A stretch of 64,000 bases of DNA from Plectosphaerella cucumerina (GCA_020746995.1 JAGPXD010000002.1:1550001-1614000); one strand, 5' to 3'; numbered from the stretch's first letter, positions 12,018 to 24,600 are shown. Numbers and translations: made by a program. The notes: generated from the letters alone by a model not told the origin.

Positions 12018-13086
12018 ATGGCCGACAGATACTCGTTCTCGTTGACGACTTTCTCGCCCAGGTACGTCGCCCTCCCTCCCCCTCTTGCGATGGAAGCTCA
12101 CGACTAACGGCATGAAGCGGCAAGCTGGTCCAGATTGGTATGTGCACGGCAACGACAGGCACTTTCGGGCAGGGTGAGGATTGTGACTAACTGTCACTGT
12201 AGAGTATGCCCTCAACGCAGTGAACCAGGGCGTCACCGCTCTCGGCATCAAAGGCAAGCTGCCCCTCCCCAACCTAGCTCCCACCGCATCACCGACTGAC
12301 CCCATGCAGCCACCAACGGCATCGTCCTCGCCACCGAGAAGAAGTCGTCCTCCCCCCTCGCCGACCCCAGCTCGCTTTCCAAGATCTCCCTCGTCACCCC
12401 CAACATCGGCATGGTCTACTCGGGCATGGGCCCAGACTACAGAGTCCTCGTCGACAAGGCGCGCAAGGTGTCGCACACGGGCTACAAGCGTATCTACAAC
12501 GAGTACCCCCCCACGCGGATATTGGTGCAGGACGTCGCCAGGGTCATGCAGGAGGCCACGCAGTCGGGTGGTGTCCGGCCATACGGTGTCAGCCTGCTGA
12601 TCGCCGGCTGGGACGAGGGCATCCTGCCCGAGGATGAGGAGGCTGCCGCTGCGCAGGCGGGCGAGGGTGAGGAGAAGAAGCCGACTGGCAAGACGGGCGG
12701 CATCCTCAAGGGAGGCCCCATGCTGTACCAGGTCGACCCCTCGGGCAGCTACTTCCCCTGGAAGGCCACCGCCATCGGCAAGAGCGCCACTTCGGCCAAG
12801 ACGTTTCTGGAGAAGCGGTACACGGAGGGACTGGAGCTCGAGGACGCGGTGCACATTGCGCTGCTGACGCTGAAGGAGACCATCGAGGGCGAGATGAACG
12901 GCGAGACCATCGAGATTGGTGAGTTATCTCTATGCATGAGCAACGGAACCAGACTGACCAAATACAGGCATCGTCGGACCCCCGGCGGACCATCTCCTCG
13001 GCATCGAGGGCGTTGAGGGTGCCCAAGGCCCCCGCTTCAGGAAGCTGACTCCCCAGGAGATCGAGGATTACCTGACGAACCTGTAG
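12018..13086 (+). CDS. pre8: 20S proteasome subunit alpha type-2
   Basis: Five exons (12018-12061, 12118-12137, 12203-12253, 12310-12918, 12968-13086) encode 280 aa. The protein is a non-catalytic outer-ring subunit of the 20S proteasome. It starts MADRYSFSLTTFSPSGKLVQ, the N-terminal gate and alpha signature, followed by IEYALNAVNQG, ATNGIVLATEKKS and the conserved GMVYSGMGPDYRVL strand. Between GWDEGILP and PMLYQVDPSGSY lies a charged insertion of about 30 residues rich in Glu, Ala and Lys, which makes it longer than the 235-250 aa usual for alpha2. Intron 3 (12254-12309) has a GC donor (AAAG/GCAAGC). Exon 2 is only 20 nt. All junctions preserve frame and family consensus, so the structure is secure. 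Confidence 0.97.
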
Positions 13087-13640
13087 AGTCAGCAAGTCGG
13101 CATGGCCGTTGTAACCGTGTACAATAGGTGGCTTAGAGAAACCCGCCCACGGAGGTGGACATGACACGCGCTCTAGACTCGACCCGCACCGACGTGACTG
13201 CTTCTGACAATGCATGCCATTTCCCGGGATCTGATTCTGGCTCGGCGACCATGTGTCTGTATGTTTTGCCTGCACCCGATACTTCTTCGTTATGGTTGAG
13301 ATTTGTTGAGGTAGGTGTCATGGTTCTCCAGAAGGTTTGCTTCTGCCTGCTGTACTATAGACATGCTAACATATGCCCTGTACAACTTTGAGGGGCGGTG
13401 TTGCGACTGACTGGCCACTGCCAGAGATTGAAGGCGCGCAAGAAAGCCCGCTCTCACACCTAATTTACAAGAGGCAGGCCTATCACAAGACAACTTCATC
13501 ATCAACTATATCCTACAAACCTCAAACAACGCTTCAACGTCCATGCGAAACGTCGAAGGACATTGACAGGCCATCTATTCTTCAATTTTGTCATTCTATG
13601 TTTGGAGACTATCATGCCGAAGACCACATCTCCCACCAAT
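13087..13640. other. convergent intergenic region
   Basis: These are the 3' flanks of the proteasome gene (+) and the MFS transporter (-). No gene or repeat is recognised. Confidence 0.5.
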
Positions 13641-15668
13641 CTAGGCTTCACCGGACCCAACTTCAGGCGCGCCAACCTCCCGCACGGCCTCTTCTGCAAC
13701 TTGAGAGTTGAAAGGAGCCTTGGGCTTCTCCATGTCCCGGCGGAAGATGTGGTGACCGATGAAGTACCTGACCTGTTGCGCGCCGTACTTGTTGAACGTT
13801 CTCATAGGAACACTGAAGACGCCCTCTAGCTCCTCGAGGGAGAAGCCCATCGTCTCCGGGACGAAGAAGAGAGTGAGGGCGAAGCCGACCAGGTTCAGCC
13901 CACCGTACAAGCTGAAAGCACCGACACCATCGATTGCCTCCTTCAGCTTCGGGAACGTCAACGCCAGGATGCAGTTAAACAGCCAGGTCGTCGCCGTGGC
14001 GAGCGACATGCCCACGGGTCTGATGTACAGCGGGTACGCCTCGGCCGAGTAGGTGAAGGGCACGGGACCGGCGCCGGGGGAGTACACGAGGACGAAGAGG
14101 TAGGTCCCCAGGGCGATGCCGACGAGCTTGGCCGTGCCGCTGAGGAACTCGCACGAGAGGCCGGTGAAGATGAGGAAGATGCTCATCAAGGGGAATGTGC
14201 CGAGCAGCAGGTTCCGGCGCCCGATTCTGTCAATGGTGAAGAGCGCGGGAATGGCGCCGAGCCAGTTGCACATGCCCCAACCCATGGACACCGCAAAAGC
14301 AATGTTCTGGCTGACGCCTTCGTCAACCAGGAAGTGCGAAGAGTAATAGGCGATGACGTTGACACCGCAGAGCTGCAAGCATACGTTAGTCCATGGTCAA
14401 CAGCAGCGTATGTTCACTGTCATTTCTTACCTGCTGCATGATCATGACAATCTCCGAGGCGCACATGGCGTTCCTCAGTCGCCGGACGACGAAGAAGTCG
14501 CGAATGGTGGCGAAGAAGCCCTTCTTGCGCATCGCCCGCGCCAAGTTCTCGGCCTGGAGCATGGCATCGGCCGAGAAGATGTCCCTGGCCGCCTGGACCT
14601 TTGTCTTGCGCAGCTTCCCCATGGCGATGTATGCCTTGCGGGGGCTCTTCCTGGCGAGGTAGTGTCGTGGTGACTCAGGGCAGAAGAAGCATAGGATGCA
14701 GACGACCAGGGCGGGCACGGCGGTCGAGCCGATCATGAAGCGCCATTTGGGCTTCTCGTTTGCCATGGGTAGGAAGGCGAGGTCAACGGCGAATCCGACC
14801 CTGTGAGGTGTCAGCAAACGTTTCGACAACAACGCACAGGAGGGCTCACATGATGCCAAATGCCGTCCACATCTGCCACTGCATCGTCAGGGCGCCTCGG
14901 AGCGCCGGCGGCGCGCACTCGGCGGCGTAGATGGGTGTCGTGGCCGACTTTGGGCCGATGCCCAGGCCAAGGAGAATACGTGCGCCTAGCAGCCACTTCC
15001 AGCTGGTCGCGCAGGCCTGTAGGATACACGCGGCGAAGGAGATGAAGCAGCAGATGAAGATTGTTCCGCGGCGGCCAAAGACTCTGTTCAGCGGGCCGGT
15101 GAGCCAACAGCTCAGAAAGGCGCAGCAAGCGTAGGGCGCCGCGTTGACGATGCCGAGGAAGACTCCGTTGATGCGGAACTGCTTCTGGAAGAAGATCTGG
15201 GCACCGTTGACCGTGGTCTCGTCCATGCCCTGGACGGCAGCGCACAGAGAGCAGACTGGGAAGCATCAGCAAACGTCTCGGAGGGAAGGTGGTGATTGAC
15301 GGACCGACGACGACGAACCACGCCATGCCGGGGAGACTCTTCCATCTGTCATGGGTCTCCTGGTGCAGGCTTGACCTCTCGTGTTCAGTGAGGCCCGCGA
15401 GTTTCGAGTAACTTGAGGGATCACCGGCTAGGATGGCACCCAGCTCAAAGGCGCGCAAGTCTTCATCGTCGTCAATGTTATTCGTGAGACAAAAGGCAGC
15501 GGCCTGTTCTCTGAGGTCTTGCGGCGTGAAGCCCTGCAGGGGGTTTGCCAGCTTTCGGGACGTCTTGAGGCGTTCCAGCTCGGCCTTGCCTTCGGGGACC
15601 GAGTCGGGCTGGGAGCTCGTATTCTGCAGCATCGTCTCGGAGCGTCTAAGGTCGTTTGGGGAGTCCAT
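13641..15668 (-). CDS. MFS sugar-porter family transporter
   Basis: Four exons (15305-15668, 14850-15255, 14431-14800, 13641-14372) encode about 623 aa. The donor of intron 1 (GTCCGT) is weak, but the resulting junction WFVVVVCSLCAAVQGMDETT fits family sequence. A cytosolic N-terminus of about 120 residues precedes a 12-helix permease. Sugar-porter signatures are present: GRRGT after helix 2, GIGPKSATTPIYAAECAPPALRG around helices 4-5, PESPRHYLARKSP in the central loop, DRIGRR after helix 8 and PETMGFSLEELEG after helix 12. It should be a proton-coupled or facilitative sugar or polyol carrier in the plasma membrane; the substrate cannot be read. The start is the first ATG in frame, about 15 nt downstream of a 20-bp tandem duplication. 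Confidence 0.92.
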
Positions 15669-16886
15669 GGTGACAGGTCTCACGGGGGATGTATAGGGTT
15701 TACGGGGGATGTATAGGGTTTACGGGGTCCCTGGAGGATCTTCAAGTGCCGAAACAGCTACAGGAGGGCAACATGATGACGGAGGGGGGAGTTGAGCTTA
15801 TTTATGGCTGAGGTCAGGGAAGCATGTCAGTGGCACCCAAGGTGGAGGCCTTTAATGGCACCGTGTTTTACATCCTCTGTCCGTGGGGGGCAGTCTAGGT
15901 ATCTGCTGTGGGCATGTGTGAGAGGACGCTTCCGTAACCACGTCGTTCTGTGTTCAAAGCTGAACGGCTGTAGATAAGGAAAGCTCGGGGTCTTCCGTGA
16001 GCTGGAATCTAGCCATGGGAATCAGAATGGATTTAAAAGAAGAGTATCTCTTCCTGACCACGCAGTTGCGAAGCTCTCCATGCCAAGGTGTTCCGCGAAA
16101 GGTGTGGCGCTCGTGTGTTTGAAGATGATGTGAGAAAATAACATCACGAGCGGACAGCCTGGCTCGAAGCCACAGAGTGTCTAGCCCCCTTTCCATGGGT
16201 GGGGGTTCCAATGCTTCTAGAGCAGCCTCATCTTCATCATGACCGTGACTGGTCTCGCATCCGGGGACTCTCCGCCCTTCCCCTCTCCCCGGAACGCCCA
16301 ACCCATGGGAACCACGCCGTCGTGGGTGAACTCTAAAGGTCTCCCAAACAATGTGGCGTCTTTTTACGGCCCTTCCCTTCAAGTTGGGCCCTACTATCCA
16401 GACGACACTACTTGCACCCCCTCGTTCGCCCGTTCAAGAGCTCAAAAAGATGTCACGAGTGGCGACCGACACTTGAAGCCCAGGAACCGCATAGCCAGCT
16501 GACTGCGGGACCAGCGTACCTGAGAGATAGATTTTTACAATCAAGTTTCGGAAACGCCCTCGTTGATCGTGATCGCTTGTTTGCTCAAAGCCCATTCTCA
16601 GACCATACCCTGGTGGCCGCCTCGAACAGCATGACCTCATCGTAACAGCCTCAGGCGTTTCCGAACGTCAAAAGACCAACAACAAACGCCGTATCCTCCA
16701 GCCTCTCCGTCATTGTAGAATCTAATCAGCTGCGCCCCTTTGTGGGTGTATGTATCTGGGGCCCCAGACCGACTGTCGGAAAGTTAGCAATGCCCGTGGA
16801 CAGACTGCGTCCCAGGACCGGCTGCTCTTTCTAGATAGATTATGTCTTCGAATCAATTGCAGGTACAGACCTCAGTCTACCTATCT
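15669..16886. other. intergenic; promoter of MFS transporter
   Basis: This is 1.2 kb holding the upstream region of the MFS transporter and the 3' flank of the Dicer gene. Apart from the 20-bp tandem repeat at its left end, no gene or element is recognised. Confidence 0.45.
15683..15722. repeat. 20-bp tandem duplication upstream of MFS start
   Basis: Two identical 20-bp copies (15683-15702 and 15703-15722) of CGGGGGATGTATAGGGTTTA, followed by a partial third copy. They lie just 5' of the transporter ATG (15668), in its probable 5' UTR or core promoter. Read on the gene's strand, each unit begins TAAACCCTA, which resembles a telomere-type box. Confidence 0.9.
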
Positions 16887-19800
16887 CTAACCCGCCCTAG
16901 CCTCCTTCAGAATCCGCAACGCCATCTCTGCAGCCGCCGTCTCCGTGATGATCTTCGTAGCATACGCCGGAATATCCACAACACACCTCTCCCCCACCAG
17001 AATCTTGCAGCGGTCCTCTTCATGAACGTACTTCACCGTCGAGCAATCGACAAAATGACCCAACTCTTCCTTGGGATGCATGATATGCACCCGATCCCTG
17101 ATCAGCCGATCCAGAATAGGGAGGATGCCGATCCGGCCGATAACAGCGGCGCAGACGTCCATGTCCCCTGAATCGATGTAAATGGCACCGATGATAGCCT
17201 CGACAAGATCCGAATAGAATTTTGGGATCTGCAGCCGCGCTAGAAGGGTCCAAGGGAAGGCTCCGTTCCAGAGGGCTGATAGGACGGTCTCGCGTAACGC
17301 CGTGTGCCTTGCCGCAACGGATTTCTGCTCCACGTCGATATTAGCGGACGAATGGCGCATGAACTTCCAAAGCGGCAGCGAAAAGGTCGATCGTTCAATG
17401 GTCGGCGCCGAAGTGTTCCCAGGAACGATAACAGACTCCTCCTGTTCAATGTGGGCTTCGAGACACATGAATCCGAGGAAATCCCCGTTGACCGTGGCTG
17501 ATTTGAGGAGATGGACGTCGCTGTGCTTCAACTCGTCGCGAGGGTAAAGTCGGCTCACGATAATGTAATCGAGTATCGCATCGCCGATGTACTCCAGCCG
17601 CTCCAGACAGCTCCCGGACGAGGTTCCAACCGTGACATCGCAGGAGGCGTGCGTGATTGCCTCAACGAGGATCGACTTCTTGCGGAACGTATACCCCAGG
17701 AGGCTCTCGAGGGGTACCAGAGTAGTCGGCAGCGCCATTTCGCAGGCATTGTCGTACATCATCTGACGGCTGACCTCGATCGGCTGCCACTTGAGGTCGG
17801 TTGCTGGAATGAACGTTGAGATGCAGGAGAGCGCCTTGGGGAGCCCTCCATCGCAGTAAGACGCTCCGATCAAGGATTCCACCACATCTGCGATAGTCTT
17901 GGTCGACATGTCTCGGGGCTCCGCATCACCTTGCGTCTGAGCATTGACGCTGTCAACGTAGATGGGCCGCCACTTGAGGCCGGTAAATCCCTTGTGCAGG
18001 ATGAACCTATCCAACCCCAGGTGGATCGCGGCACGGAAGAGCCTGTCATTGGAAACCAGACTGTCCTTCTTGCCAGTGAGATAGCCTTCGGGCCAGTCCA
18101 TGTCTACATCTCGTCAGCAGGAAGGGTAGATCGGCGGAACAAGGAAATCGTGCGTACGTATGGCTGCCACCGTCAAAGAGGCAAACAGCTTCAAAACAGT
18201 GTCCCCGAGAATTTCGAGCCGTTCGTATTTGACAGGTTCGTTAGCTGCACCGGCGCTGATGGCGGTCAAGATGAGTGACTGATCCGATACAGCTATCGAT
18301 TCCAGTAGGGTGGTCGATAGGGTCTGCGCGATGATCCGCACCTTGACGTGATGGAGGATCGATGGGATCAGTAAACCAAAGCGAGCGTGGGAGCGACTCG
18401 CAGTGTCAGCCTTGAACCACTCGGCAGGATATGCCCGATAATACTGATGCGTTTTCAAGCCGCTACTATGATCGGTCTCGCCTGGTCGATGTAGAAAATC
18501 GACTCTCCTGGGCCATTTGCGTGTGGCGATCCAAGGGACGTTTTCGGGTGCCTCTTCAAATCCGGGGTGGCCTGGGTACCCCTTCCACACCTTTTGAACC
18601 TGATCCCTGGCCGGTTTGGCTGGCAGTACAGCTTCAAGAATCGCCCGAAGGCCCGCCTGATCCCTCACTAGACAGTCAAGATTCGGGCTGCTGGTGATCT
18701 CGGCGCCCCCGACCATATCAATAGTCAGAGTGTCTGCCCGTGAGGCAAATAGCACCACGTTCTGAGCTTCGTCTCTCAGCTGCCGATGCCGAAAGTTGAG
18801 CGCCAGTAGAACCGATGTGTGATCCCTGACCTGGTTACGGCGGCGAGGCTCAAAATGGCCGAAATCGAGCGACCAGACGTCGTCGTGGGCGAAGTATACT
18901 GGCGTCGAGGGGAGGTCAGACATGGGCAGCGGGAGTGCCATCTCATACTCGCCCTGTACTGCACCCTGGGGATCTTTCAGGGTCACCGTAGCTACCCAGG
19001 CCTCATCGCCGCCATTTTGCCAAGCCTGCGCGACATTCGTCCATACGTTCAGCAAGCCGTTGACCTTAACAATGGGAGGACGTTTGCCACCGGATGGTGG
19101 GGCAACCATATCCCCCATTGAGAGGGGGAGAAGATGGTCGTTGACCAGTCCAGCCTTGTGCAGAGCTACGTACGCCTGGAAGGCTGCATCTTTCTTCGAG
19201 TTCGTTTCGGCCCTCCACTGGCCCTTACTGACTGCGCGACGCACTTGAGCGGGGATGTAGCTCGGTAGCAGCACGGTAGTTTCCAAGAATGGTAGCAAGG
19301 TGTCGTCAAGAGGTCGGGTGATGTAGTCTGGACGGGGGTCGACGTACTGTCCCGGTGACATCTTGACGCAGAAATGCTCCAGGTGTGCCTTCGCACTGTC
19401 GTGATCCAACATGGCTCCGGTGCGCTGAACAAAGTATTTCTCCGCTGACGGCATTTCGGATTCTTCGATCGTCTGGAATCTCTTCGCCTCTCGTTCCTGG
19501 TCTTCGTACTGTCGTTTCATCTCGATTTCCAGCGACTCCCATTCGCTGGCTCCCGTCATGCCCTCTTGGAGAAGAATGACGAGCTTTGAGTCGCGGTCCC
19601 GGGCCCGTCCTCGGATCTGAATGAAAGATTTGAGATTTGCCGGCTTCTCGAAGCAGATGACGAGATTGCAGGAGGGAACGTCGATACCCTCTTCAAGAAC
19701 GCTCGTTGAGACGAGGAGGTTGAGGTTGCCGGTGCGGAAATCGTCCAGCGATTCGTTGCCTCCACTGAACAGGTCCCAAATGTCTCTTTTCCGGCTAGCG

Positions 19801-21228
19801 TTCTGAGAGGTACCGGCCATGACGCCAACCTTCGGGAATCGTCCCTTCGTTAGGGGATGGGAGCTGATGATTTCGGAGAGGATGGAGGCTGTTGGTCGTT
19901 CACGAACGAAAACAATGCCCACCGCGCTCTCTTCAGCGGCAAGGAGCTGACTGATCAACACCGAGACCTTGTTGGTGACTGACCGATCGCTGAGAGCAGC
20001 AATATCAGGTGGCTTCACGTCAACCCTGTTAAGGATCCTCAGTAGATACTGCTTCTCTTCGCGCTTCCAACCCCCCAACAGACGATCCTGGGTTCTGACC
20101 AGCTGCTGGAATTGCGTGACGACCTGCCATATGTAAAGGTCGGCGGCCCATGGGCCAAGAGTGGCCAGAAGGTGTTTACTCCTTTGGCAGAAAGAAACCA
20201 TTTGTCTGTGAATGTATGTGTCATGCTCGATGAGGGCTTTCTGAAGCTCTCGGCGGCTGCGGTCGGTTCCCATCGTCCTCAGTTGAAGAATGTAGGGATC
20301 TTCTCTGATGTCCAAGCTGCGGAAGGCGTTGAGAAGGCTGGTGTAACTAGAGGTTCCTTGCGATGTGTTGGCTCGGTACAAGGCCTGATGCATGTTTGGG
20401 CGCTTGACGTGAGCTTGTAGTTCGCTTCGGTGGATGGAAGGGCTGCAGCAGACGGCATCGAGCGTCGCCTCGAGGGTATCAAGACCTTCAATTTTTGAGT
20501 TCATGATGGGGCTTGCTGTCATCCCCATGATGTGCGGTACATGGAGGCCGGTCATCTTCCTCGGGTGGTAAAACTCGCGCATCAACTTGCTAGAGCTACT
20601 GTTTTTGACCGAGTTGTGGGCTGTCAAAGATAGGTCAGCTTGACACCAGCATCAGGTACAATACTTGTGTGTACTAACCTTCATCAAAAACAATCAGAGC
20701 CAGTCTGTCCATGGAAACGAAGGCGTGGGTCACTGCGTCGAGCAGGATCTGTGGCGTTGAAACAACAATCCGGACGTTGAACAAGGCGGCATCCCAAATA
20801 TCCTGATTCGACCAAGCCTCGATGCTGTCCTCTCCTCGAAGAAGCTTGAGCTGAACCGGGATCTGGGTATTAAGGACTTCGGCCTGCTGGTTACAAAGCT
20901 GGACTGTAGGTGCGATGAACCAGACGAGCTTGTCGGCGCTGGTCCGATCAAGCTCTGCCCGAATACGCATGACCGCCCTGTGAAATGAATATCAGCCTCT
21001 AGCCTCAGACGTTGGGACCCTGACTGTAGTGGTGGCACGTACACCTGGGTCTTGCCACTTCCAGTGTCCATCTGCGACCGGGATGCTTAGTTTCTGTTCT
21101 GAGCTGAACTTCTGGTGAAGGAGCCTTACTGCCACAATGATGTTGCGCTTCAAGCTCTCTGCAAACATCTCGTGTTGGTAGGCTCTGGCGTTGAGCAAGC
21201 CAGTCGGTGACCCGGACGAGGTCGCCAT
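16887..21228 (-). CDS. dcl2: Dicer-like ribonuclease III, Dicer-2 type
   Basis: Five exons (21130-21228, 21043-21071, 20679-20977, 18158-20620, 16887-18103) encode 1368 aa. The enzyme cuts double-stranded RNA into small RNAs for silencing and antiviral defence. Helicase motifs: Walker A MDTGSGKT (34-41), DEAH box (141-144, with the codon for A143 split by intron 3), GMTASP, STSVLEEGIDVP and QIRGRARD. A Dicer-dimerisation-like segment (HLEHFCVKMSPGQYVDPRPDY) follows. RNase IIIa has ERLEILGD (942-949) and ADVVESLIGA (D1036, E1039); RNase IIIb has ERLEYIGDAILD (1131-1142) and DLVEAIIGA (D1262, E1265). Both acidic sets look intact. No PAZ domain is evident, as usual for fungal Dicer-2. The C-terminal 90 residues could be a degenerate dsRNA-binding fold. 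It is shorter than my recollection of the Neurospora homologue. Confidence 0.95.
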
Positions 21229-21696
21229 GTTGTCGTCGTTAATAGCCAGTAAGCTAAAGACCTGTTGGCCGAGGGGTGGTGGTGATGATGGAGCAAGTAG
21301 ATACTGTAGGTGGGAGCATGGGGCTGGCGAGGCGCAAAGTGAAGAAGATCGGTTGGGGCCCGGGGAGTCACTTGCAGGATGAGAGGTGCAGCTGCAGGAG
21401 GCCCACCAACGGTTGCAGTTGGATTAGGCTCCTGCTGACCTGCTGCCGCCTGTTTCTTCAGCCCTACAGATACCGAGGGAGGCACCTACCTACAACACTG
21501 CCTCTCATGGCAGAGTGGAAGATAAAGGTTGCAACATGCAGCAAGGCAGTCGCGGATCAAGTTGCCAAAGATATAGTTCTCGACAGAGTTGTGGACACCT
21601 GCCGACGCCATAGACAACGTCCCAAAGCCCGCGACGTAGCAAGTCCCACGACACAGTGAAGCCAGGGATACAACAGGTACTCGGATCGTAGTGGCA

Positions 21697-21975
21697 TACT
21701 GTGTCGATTGGCAAACCGAGTCAATCAAAGACTGTATTGACTGATACACTACGTTGATTGACCTGCCGCGATGGGAAACCTGCTGCGATGGGAAACCTGC
21801 TGCGATGGCAAACCTGCTGCGATGATAGGCCTTCTGCAATGACTGACCTTCTGCAATATAGGTCTTTATGCGATGATTGACCTGCAGTGATGGTCGACCA
21901 GCTGCGATGGCAATCCTGCTGCGATGATAGGCCTTCTGCAATGATTGACCTGCAGTGACGGTCGACCAGCTATGG
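21697..21975. repeat. 17-bp-period minisatellite (Dicer upstream array)
   Basis: About 14 imperfect units of 17 bp, for example CTGCTGCGATGGGAAAC, CTGCTGCGATGGCAAAC, CTTCTGCAATGACTGAC and CTGCAGTGATGGTCGAC. A four-unit block (CTGCGATGGCAATC, CTGCTGCGATGATAGGC, CTTCTGCAATGATTGAC, CTGCAGTGACGGTCGAC) largely repeats an earlier run, so there is higher-order duplication. The left edge is degenerate (TGTGTCGATTGGCAAAC). One related unit, CTGCTGAGTCAACTGTA, sits outside at about 22028. The array lies 470-750 bp upstream of the Dicer start codon. Confidence 0.9.
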
Positions 21976-24600
21976 TCGAGGTAGATAGGCAGTCAAGGCA
22001 GTCAGGTGCCTGGAGGTAAAAGCGGGTCCTGCTGAGTCAACTGTAGTGTGAGCACCCGACGCTGGCTCCAGCGTGCCTTGGCAACTGGTACCCTAACGCT
22101 GCTGTAACTACAGGCTTCTCCTGCCAGCCTCCATTCCGTCCCGATCGACAACTCCAAACGACTCTACCCAAGTCCAACCTCCACCATCCATCCTCTCAGA
22201 GCCGTTCCCGCTAGTTCTTGTCGCCAAGTGTCTCGCAGGAGTTCTGTCCGCTAACAACATACACAGGACACGGAAAGAGTTTCAGAGATCTACCCAAAGG
22301 AGCCGCCGGCAGAGGCACACCCGCCCCTCCACGACAACCGTCGGCGCCGCGGGCATCCCGTCCCTCATCCGAGAGTTGCAGTGCCGCATGGCGGACGCGC
22401 CGGGGACGATCTGCGATGGAGGCCGGACCGCTCAGTGGGCGGTGGGCCGATGCGGGCCTGATTATCGGCGTATGTCGCCCGCCACATCGGACGCGCGCCG
22501 TTCGGAGGGTGTCCATGTACCCTCCTGTATCACCCAAGAGATGGCCAGGTCAGCACGCCGAGTGGCGAATGTGGAAGGGGGCTGCTGTGGTCTTCTCCCC
22601 TTTGGGACTTTGATGGTCTCGTATGATCCATGATGGGCACCTCATCCTCTTCGTCAGACATCACTTGTCTCTGCTTTGCGTCGCGGGTGCGGTCATGATC
22701 GGGCAGCAGGACGGGGTCGGACGAGCGAGGTCATGCCCGTCGGCTCGGGAGATCGCGAGATGTGTGCGTGGTCAGCAAACCGCGTCCCGAGACGAGTGTG
22801 GCAGGGCAGAACAGGCAACCCGGATCGCTTCCCCGGCCTTGTAGGGAAACCCTCTGTGCTTGGCTACAGTACATCCCGAGGCGGTGATGGAACGCGTGCG
22901 AGGGACGAAGCAGGTCAGATGATTTTGTTCCCACGGCCTGCCCTCGCCTGGACAAACACGTCACTCGGCGACAGCAAGTGCAAAACGAAGCTCTTGCGCT
23001 ACACATCTGTCTCCGGGATCGCCTGCAAGGGCTTGACTAGTTTCTTGCCTTTTACGACTAAGGGGACGATTCTCTCCGACGCATCAACACATCCGCGTCT
23101 GTTTGCAATCCCCGAGACAATCAGTGGTGCCCAACGAGAGAGGAGTTGTTTTCCCTCGCAGTACCCGCGACCATCCCGCATCATCTGCGTAACACACCCA
23201 CCCACAGCCCACCTGTCCTAAGCACACTCTCTCATCGACCACAAGGAAGGATCGCCCTCGGAGCATTCTTTATTTTCCCTTCTCTTCGAGCCATCTTCCC
23301 CGTTCGGCGTGCGGCGTGCGACGTGGAACCCCTGGCGCCGGCCCATGCCCTCGCATACAGGCACCGTCGGACAGAGGGCCGCTCGGCGGCGACACGGGAA
23401 GCCTCACTGTCGACCACACTTCCTGCCCATGGCGCGTGGCCGAGACTGACACCGCCAGGCGAATGTTTGCTCCCCTCGCTCGCTCGCATGGGTTCGGACG
23501 GCACGCTCAATCATCCGCTCCCCGCGCGTGGCCGCATCGCACAGCACAATGGTCGCACGAGAACTGACTGATTTTCCTCGACTGAAGGTCCCGTCGCCGA
23601 ATCCCTCCGCCGACGTTCTTGTTGTCTCCTTTTCTCATCGGTTCGCTGCTCGCAGGATCGGCTGGGGATACCATATGGAAGCCTTTTTCCGGGCAAGTCA
23701 TCAGATGACAGGACGGATTCTCTGCCTCCTTTAGATCGACAAGTTCATCCGTTATCACGGAGGACGTCGCTCTTGAATTCACCTTTGCAGCCTTCCGCCT
23801 TCTCTGGCGTGGCGTGGCGTCGTTGGTCCAAGGCTGCGCGTGGCTGGCTCGCGGGCCTGCTCTGCCGGTGCCTAGAGCCACAGCCACAGCCGAGAAGACT
23901 GGACTTCCATGACCTGCTTGCATCTGGCGGCGCACTTGGGCACCTCGGCCGTGTCGAGACAACCACCGCCGAGATGATTGCTGCGGTCTCCTACCTGCCT
24001 TTGTCCCCCCCCTCCCCCTTCCGTCACTTCTTCACCGCCTGCTTCCCCGTCCTGTCGGCTGACTGCACCTCTGGGTAGCCCATCTGCGCCTTCTTGTCTC
24101 CTCCACCGCTGCTTTGCGCTGAATAGGCGACGCCCGCGAAGGCATCGACAAGACGTCGGGTTGCCCCGCCAGGCATGGCCCGACCGAGGAAGCCGAGCCC
24201 GCGGGTACATGCAGAGAAAGTCGGCAGACCCTCTGCGGCCATGGAGCCATGGGGGCATGGGGGCTGGCTCGGAAGATCTGGAGCCTGGTCCGCGAGTACC
24301 ACAGGCCCAAGAGTAGGCAACGAGGCGTCCAGGCTAAGGCACCCCCTCTACGCCCGGCGGCCCTGCAAGTCCTGCTTCTGCCTTCAATGGCCCCCCCAAG
24401 CAATGCGGAAAGAAACTTGAAGGTTGTGTATCCCAGATGCCGGGCCCTGATTGAACCCATGCCTCCCCTCCCTGCAAGTAAGTCCTCGGCGGCAACCGCA
24501 TTGGTCCCTCGGCTTTTTATGTAGAGAATACCGATCTGGCTGCCTCTGAGTTGTCCACCCTCACCCTTACCATACGCCTACCTATCTATCTATGCCCAAC

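Noticed and set aside
12009..12854. 281-aa open frame on the minus strand
   Set aside because: Antisense to the proteasome alpha2 gene, whose five exons are certain.
21697..21975. Possible CRISPR array
   Set aside because: Units are contiguous 17-mers without spacers, in a eukaryotic genome; it is a minisatellite.
22218..22613. 131-aa plus-strand open frame and overlapping frames
   Set aside because: Several frames on both strands are equally open here, with no domain, no splice support and Pro/Arg/Ser-biased composition.
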